A stretch of DNA of 9,323 nucleotides from the NCBI GenBank assembly GCA_900755985.1, contig CAAEIL010000030.1, forward strand, positions 1 through 9,323, given 5' to 3'. Every line of letters starts with the position of its first letter. Positions within the stretch are counted from its first letter, which is position 1. Position numbers and translations under genes: made by a program. The notes beneath the pieces were generated by a model. It saw only the letters and a program-made list of their open reading frames with translations, was not told where the DNA came from and did not search any database. This DNA is from Bacteroidales bacterium (lineage in GTDB: Bacteria > Bacteroidota > Bacteroidia > Bacteroidales > Muribaculaceae). Positions 6,701 to 9,323 of the stretch are shown here, in pieces.

Positions 6701-7419
6701 TGCATACACTACTGTCACAAAACGAACTCGAACGCTACTCGCGTACAATAATGCTTGACGAAATTGGCATCGAAGGTCAAAAAAAACTCCGCCAGGCACA
6801 CGTGGCTATTGTCGGAGCCGGCGCATTGGGCTCGATTGTTGCCATGCGTCTTGCCGCTGCCGGCATCGGCCATCTGAACATAGCCGACAGCGATACCATA
6901 GAGCTGTCCAATCTGCCACGTCAGATAGCCTACGACACCGAGTCGGTTGGCCTCCCCAAACTCGATGTTCTCGGCAGCCGCCTCTCTGCAGCCAATCCCG
7001 ATGTCAGGCTTACGCTCACCGATGGACGTCTCTCTGCCGAAGACATGGCGGGATTCATTTCAGGAGCCGATGTCTGTGTCGATGCCTCGGACAACAATGC
7101 AACAAAGCAAGCATTAACACAGACAGCCCGCAGCTTAGGTATTCCTTGCGTATTGGGGGGCATTGACGGTTTCAAAGGACAGGTGATAACATTCGATCCA
7201 TCATCACGGCTGGCTTATGCCGACATTTTCGGATCGGCAGACGAAGCACCGACAACGCCACCCGCACCTCGGGGAATTTTCAGTCCCGTGCCATCTGTTG
7301 TCGGTTCGCTACAGACCGCCGAAGTAATCAAGATCATTACAGGAGTAGGCACACCACTCATAAACCGGCTTCTCTGCCTCGACACCCTTGATATGTCGTT
7401 CAATATATATAATCTCTGA
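6700..7419 (+). CDS. thiF: ThiF-like adenylyltransferase (HesA/MoeB/ThiF family)
   Basis: This E1-like enzyme should adenylate the C-terminal Gly-Gly of ThiS before sulfur transfer. The 239 residues show RYSRTIMLDEIG (12-23), the nucleotide-binding GAGALG (39-44), NLPRQ (71-75, usual NLQRQ), Lys87, and the metal-binding SDN (130-132). The adenylation core therefore looks intact. The zinc-binding cysteines (C169/C172 and C240/C243 in E. coli ThiF) and the ThiS-linking C184 have no counterparts: the corresponding segment (171-192) has no cysteine and the protein stops before the last CxxC. Position after thiH by one-base overlap argues for ThiS as partner. Sulfur must come from a desulfurase or rhodanese outside the window. 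Confidence 0.87.
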   Translation: MHTLLSQNELERYSRTIMLDEIGIEGQKKLRQAHVAIVGAGALGSIVAMRLAAAGIGHLNIADSDTIELSNLPRQIAYDTESVGLPKLDVLGSRLSAANPDVRLTLTDGRLSAEDMAGFISGADVCVDASDNNATKQALTQTARSLGIPCVLGGIDGFKGQVITFDPSSRLAYADIFGSADEAPTTPPAPRGIFSPVPSVVGSLQTAEVIKIITGVGTPLINRLLCLDTLDMSFNIYNL

Positions 7420-7431
7420 CACTAAACCACT

Positions 7432-8139
7432 ATGCCACAACGAACAAGCGTCACGGCCGAAGACCTCCGCGCCGAATGTCTCAAAACACGATACAAAAAA
7501 CAGCTTGCACGGCCCGATGTCTTTCCGTCGGCCGAGAACTGGCAGTACATCATCGAACGCCGCATGACTGGTATCGGCACGGGGCTCTATCGCAAGTTTC
7601 TGGTTTCATGGCTGATGGACGAAGACAGCCGATGCGACTACCACCAGGCGGCCTTGAAATACTTTCCGCAGTATATAGCTGAAGTTGAGCGTGAATATGC
7701 CCTTAAGATTGTCTATGCCGATATCGACTCGTGCCCCGAAGCGAGTATCAGTGTCATTCACCAGGCAAAACTCTTTTCGGCGCAGTATCTGCTCCGACTG
7801 CTGTCAGATACCGGGGCCCCTAATTCACGCCTGCCATTTGTTGTTTCGTGTCTTACTGCCTATCAGCCCGAATATACACGTCAGGACCTGCAGACAATGC
7901 GGACATTGCTCTCGGCTGTACGCGAGCCGGACCCACTTGGCGAAATACGCCAAAGTCGCACCATCCTTGGCTCTGTCACAAAATATATATGTCCCAAAGG
8001 CCACATCAATGACATCACATGCAACTATTGCCACTCGGCAGGCTGTGGCCTTAACATCTACGGTCTTACCGAAGAGCAGGATGCCATAATCGAGGAATAT
8101 AGCCATCGCACCGAAGCGCTTGCCGCGTTACTCGGTTAA
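7432..8139 (+). CDS. Unrecognised protein with C-terminal Cys/His (probable zinc) cluster
   Basis: I do not recognise this 235-residue protein. It starts with ATG 12 bp after the thiF-like stop, so it is almost certainly the last gene of the thiamine operon. Residues 1-180 look largely helical, charged and soluble, with no signal peptide or membrane segment. Residues 187-205 hold C187, H191, C197, C200, H201 and C205 in the pattern CPKGH-x5-CNYCH-x3-C, which looks like a zinc ribbon or knuckle. GCGLNIYGL and an acidic helix follow. No catalytic motif of thiamine kinases, transporters or desulfurases is visible. Codon use resembles its neighbours, so it is not an obvious recent insertion. A role in sulfur transfer or thiamine metabolism is inferred from location only. 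Confidence 0.85.
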   Translation: MPQRTSVTAEDLRAECLKTRYKKQLARPDVFPSAENWQYIIERRMTGIGTGLYRKFLVSWLMDEDSRCDYHQAALKYFPQYIAEVEREYALKIVYADIDSCPEASISVIHQAKLFSAQYLLRLLSDTGAPNSRLPFVVSCLTAYQPEYTRQDLQTMRTLLSAVREPDPLGEIRQSRTILGSVTKYICPKGHINDITCNYCHSAGCGLNIYGLTEEQDAIIEEYSHRTEALAALLG

Positions 8140-8174
8140 TCTGTCCTTGTATAATACATCTTCCCTAAACGCGC

Positions 8175-8206
8175 AAGAGGCCGCCCTGATTGCAGGACGG
8201 TCCCTT
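8175..8206 (+). terminator. Imperfect hairpin between convergent genes, probable terminator region
   Basis: AAGAGGCCGCCCTG (8175-8188) folds back on CAGGACGGTCCCTT (8193-8206) with a four-base loop ATTG: twelve pairs including one G-U, with two mismatches. It lies between the end of the last thiamine-operon gene (8139) and the end of the convergent transporter gene (8237). There is no run of T on either side, so it may terminate with help from a factor or protect mRNA 3' ends, not act as a classic intrinsic terminator. Confidence 0.5.
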
Positions 8207-8236
8207 GTGATTATATTGTCTTATGTGGCTCTTACA

Positions 8237-9205
8237 TCAGAAGCCATGAGCCAGGCAAAGGTCTGTTATCCATATCCACAAAGGACAGAATCCGCAGAAC
8301 AGTATCACTGAAAGAGTCAGCGATGAAGTGCCGGTTGCGACGTAAGTATCATATTCGTCGGCAATGATAATACCTGAGAATGCCGGAGGAAGTGCGCATG
8401 CAACGACAAGCATCTTAAGATTGATAGGATCCATGTGCCAGAGAAGTCCCATGATAAGGATAACGGCGGGCATCATAATCATTTTGAGAATCGAGCCCAA
8501 AACAACCTGCCAGTTGAAAGTGAACTTGATAGCCGAAAGTGTGATACCGGCCGAAAATACGGCCATCGAAGCGTTTGCCTTAGCCATAAGGTTGAATGAG
8601 GGGCTAAGATAATCGGGCCATTTAAGTCCACAAAGGACAAGAATAACGGCGAGAATCGGCGCCCAGGCAACAGGCTGGGAAAGAGCTTTGAGAACAGGCT
8701 TCCATGCCGATTCTTTTGAGCCTGAACCGGGATTTTGTTTTTCGAGCGAAGCGTTCATCAGCGAAAGGCCAACAGGAATACCTATTGCGTTGACAACAAT
8801 GCCGACGATAGCGACTACAAGTGCCACGGAAGGGGTTGTACCGAAGATAGGTTCCAGGACGGCAAAACCGAGGAAGCCAATGGTAGGCGAACCTGAAATA
8901 AGTGCAGAAACAGCGGCATCAGCACCGGTATTTTTCTTGAACAAGCGGAATACATAATAGACTATCATGAAGCAAAGCATGATGCCTACTGTCGATATGA
9001 TGGTAAGTTTAAGATCGCGGTATAGGTCTTCGCGGCTTGCCTGAACGATTGATACAAAAAGTGCTGCGGGAAGAGCGTAGTCAAGCACAACCTTATTGAA
9101 TTTCTTGCTGTCTTCGCCGGTGAACACATTTTTCTTACCGGAGATATATCCGGCGAGCATAATCACGATAATCGGGACTATAGCATATAAAATTATATGT
9201 TCCAT
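8237..9205 (-). CDS. AEC-family (auxin efflux carrier-like) transporter
   Basis: A 322-residue integral membrane protein with about ten hydrophobic segments (roughly residues 4-22, 38-56, 66-88, 97-120, 125-149, 176-193, 210-225, 234-255, 263-281, 293-313). A hydrophilic, charged loop (150-175) divides it into two halves of five. LDYALPAALF in the second segment and ALPPAFSGIIIADEYD near the ninth are typical of AEC carriers, which include bacterial malate and malonate permeases. The substrate cannot be read from the sequence. It converges on the thiamine operon and lies 66 bp after another minus-strand gene, with no clear TAnnTTTG promoter between, so it may be the second gene of that unit. 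No riboswitch precedes it, so a thiamine link is not supported. Confidence 0.92.
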   Translation of the reverse strand: MEHIILYAIVPIIVIMLAGYISGKKNVFTGEDSKKFNKVVLDYALPAALFVSIVQASREDLYRDLKLTIISTVGIMLCFMIVYYVFRLFKKNTGADAAVSALISGSPTIGFLGFAVLEPIFGTTPSVALVVAIVGIVVNAIGIPVGLSLMNASLEKQNPGSGSKESAWKPVLKALSQPVAWAPILAVILVLCGLKWPDYLSPSFNLMAKANASMAVFSAGITLSAIKFTFNWQVVLGSILKMIMMPAVILIMGLLWHMDPINLKMLVVACALPPAFSGIIIADEYDTYVATGTSSLTLSVILFCGFCPLWIWITDLCLAHGF

Positions 9206-9271
9206 AAAATGAGGTTTGTGAATTGATGAATATTAGAGCTTGTTTAATAATAAATGTTAACGGCAGGGCTG

Positions 9272-9323
9272 TCAGTCGTCGAGCAGATTTGCGCCTGCGA
9301 TGAGGGAGTTATGGGGTTCCATA
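9272..9323 (-). CDS. C-terminal end of an unrecognised minus-strand gene (partial)
   Basis: Reading the minus strand from the window edge, an open frame gives the last residues MEPHNSLIAGANLLDD followed by TGA at 9272-9274. The Met shown is just the first complete codon, not necessarily the start. Sixteen residues are too few to name a family. It lies 66 bp upstream of the AEC transporter on the same strand, so the two may share a transcript. Confidence 0.5.
   Translation of the reverse strand, partial: MEPHNSLIAGANLLDD

Noticed and set aside
7685..8089. A 134-codon + strand frame inside the unrecognised gene at 7432-8139
   Set aside because: The 7432 frame has the better start, operon spacing and a coherent Cys/His cluster. 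The inner frame is rich in Arg, Ser and Cys without motif order, as expected of an out-of-frame reading.
8237..9205. The AEC transporter as a thiamine or HMP transporter
   Set aside because: It is on the opposite strand and convergent, has no TPP riboswitch, and belongs to a family known mainly for carboxylates and auxin. Adjacency alone does not support the link.
1..9323. CRISPR arrays, tRNA or rRNA genes, insertion sequences, att sites
   Set aside because: No spaced repeat arrays, cloverleaf-like sequences, transposase-like proteins or flanking inverted repeats were seen on either strand.

Overview
The window carries an almost complete thiamine (vitamin B1) biosynthesis operon on the + strand, read from about position 276 to 8139. 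Two minus-strand genes converge on its end. The organism looks like an anaerobic member of the Bacteroidales, possibly a gut lineage. The evidence is a Bacteroidetes-type promoter (TTG-like element, 20-bp spacer, TAnnTTTG), start codons preceded by A-rich sequence instead of Shine-Dalgarno motifs, the thiS-thiE-thiG-thiC-thiH-thiF gene order known from Bacteroides relatives, and use of ThiH (radical SAM, oxygen-sensitive) with no ThiO. The lineage is an inference from these features, not a database match.

Layout. Positions 1-86 hold the tail of an upstream transcription unit, ending in an intrinsic terminator at 60-86. Positions 87-527 are non-coding control DNA: a possible distal promoter, two copies of a 13-bp repeat, a good promoter ending at 271, a TPP riboswitch aptamer (about 289-370) and a strong intrinsic terminator hairpin (401-459) in its expression platform. 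Then come thiD (528-1391), thiS (1433-1633), a short TenI/ThiE-like gene (1643-2215), thiE (2203-2865, probable TTG start), thiG (2881-3663), thiC (3746-5464), thiH (5495-6700), a thiF-like E1 enzyme (6700-7419) and an unrecognised gene with a Cys/His-rich C-terminal cluster (7432-8139). A long imperfect hairpin lies at 8175-8206. On the minus strand are an AEC-family membrane transporter (8237-9205) and the last 16 codons of another gene (9272-9323).

How the genes work together. ThiC makes HMP-P from the purine intermediate AIR, and ThiD phosphorylates it to HMP-PP. ThiF activates the C-terminal Gly-Gly of the sulfur carrier ThiS. ThiH makes dehydroglycine from tyrosine, and ThiG combines it with DXP and ThiS-thiocarboxylate into the thiazole. 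The TenI-like protein may act on the thiazole product, and ThiE joins the two halves into thiamine phosphate. TPP made from this by a kinase not in the window would bind the leader riboswitch and shut the operon off.

Most interesting points: the unrecognised 235-residue protein at the operon end, with a likely zinc site; a ThiF that lacks every cysteine known to matter in E. coli ThiF; and a TenI-like protein without the expected catalytic histidine.
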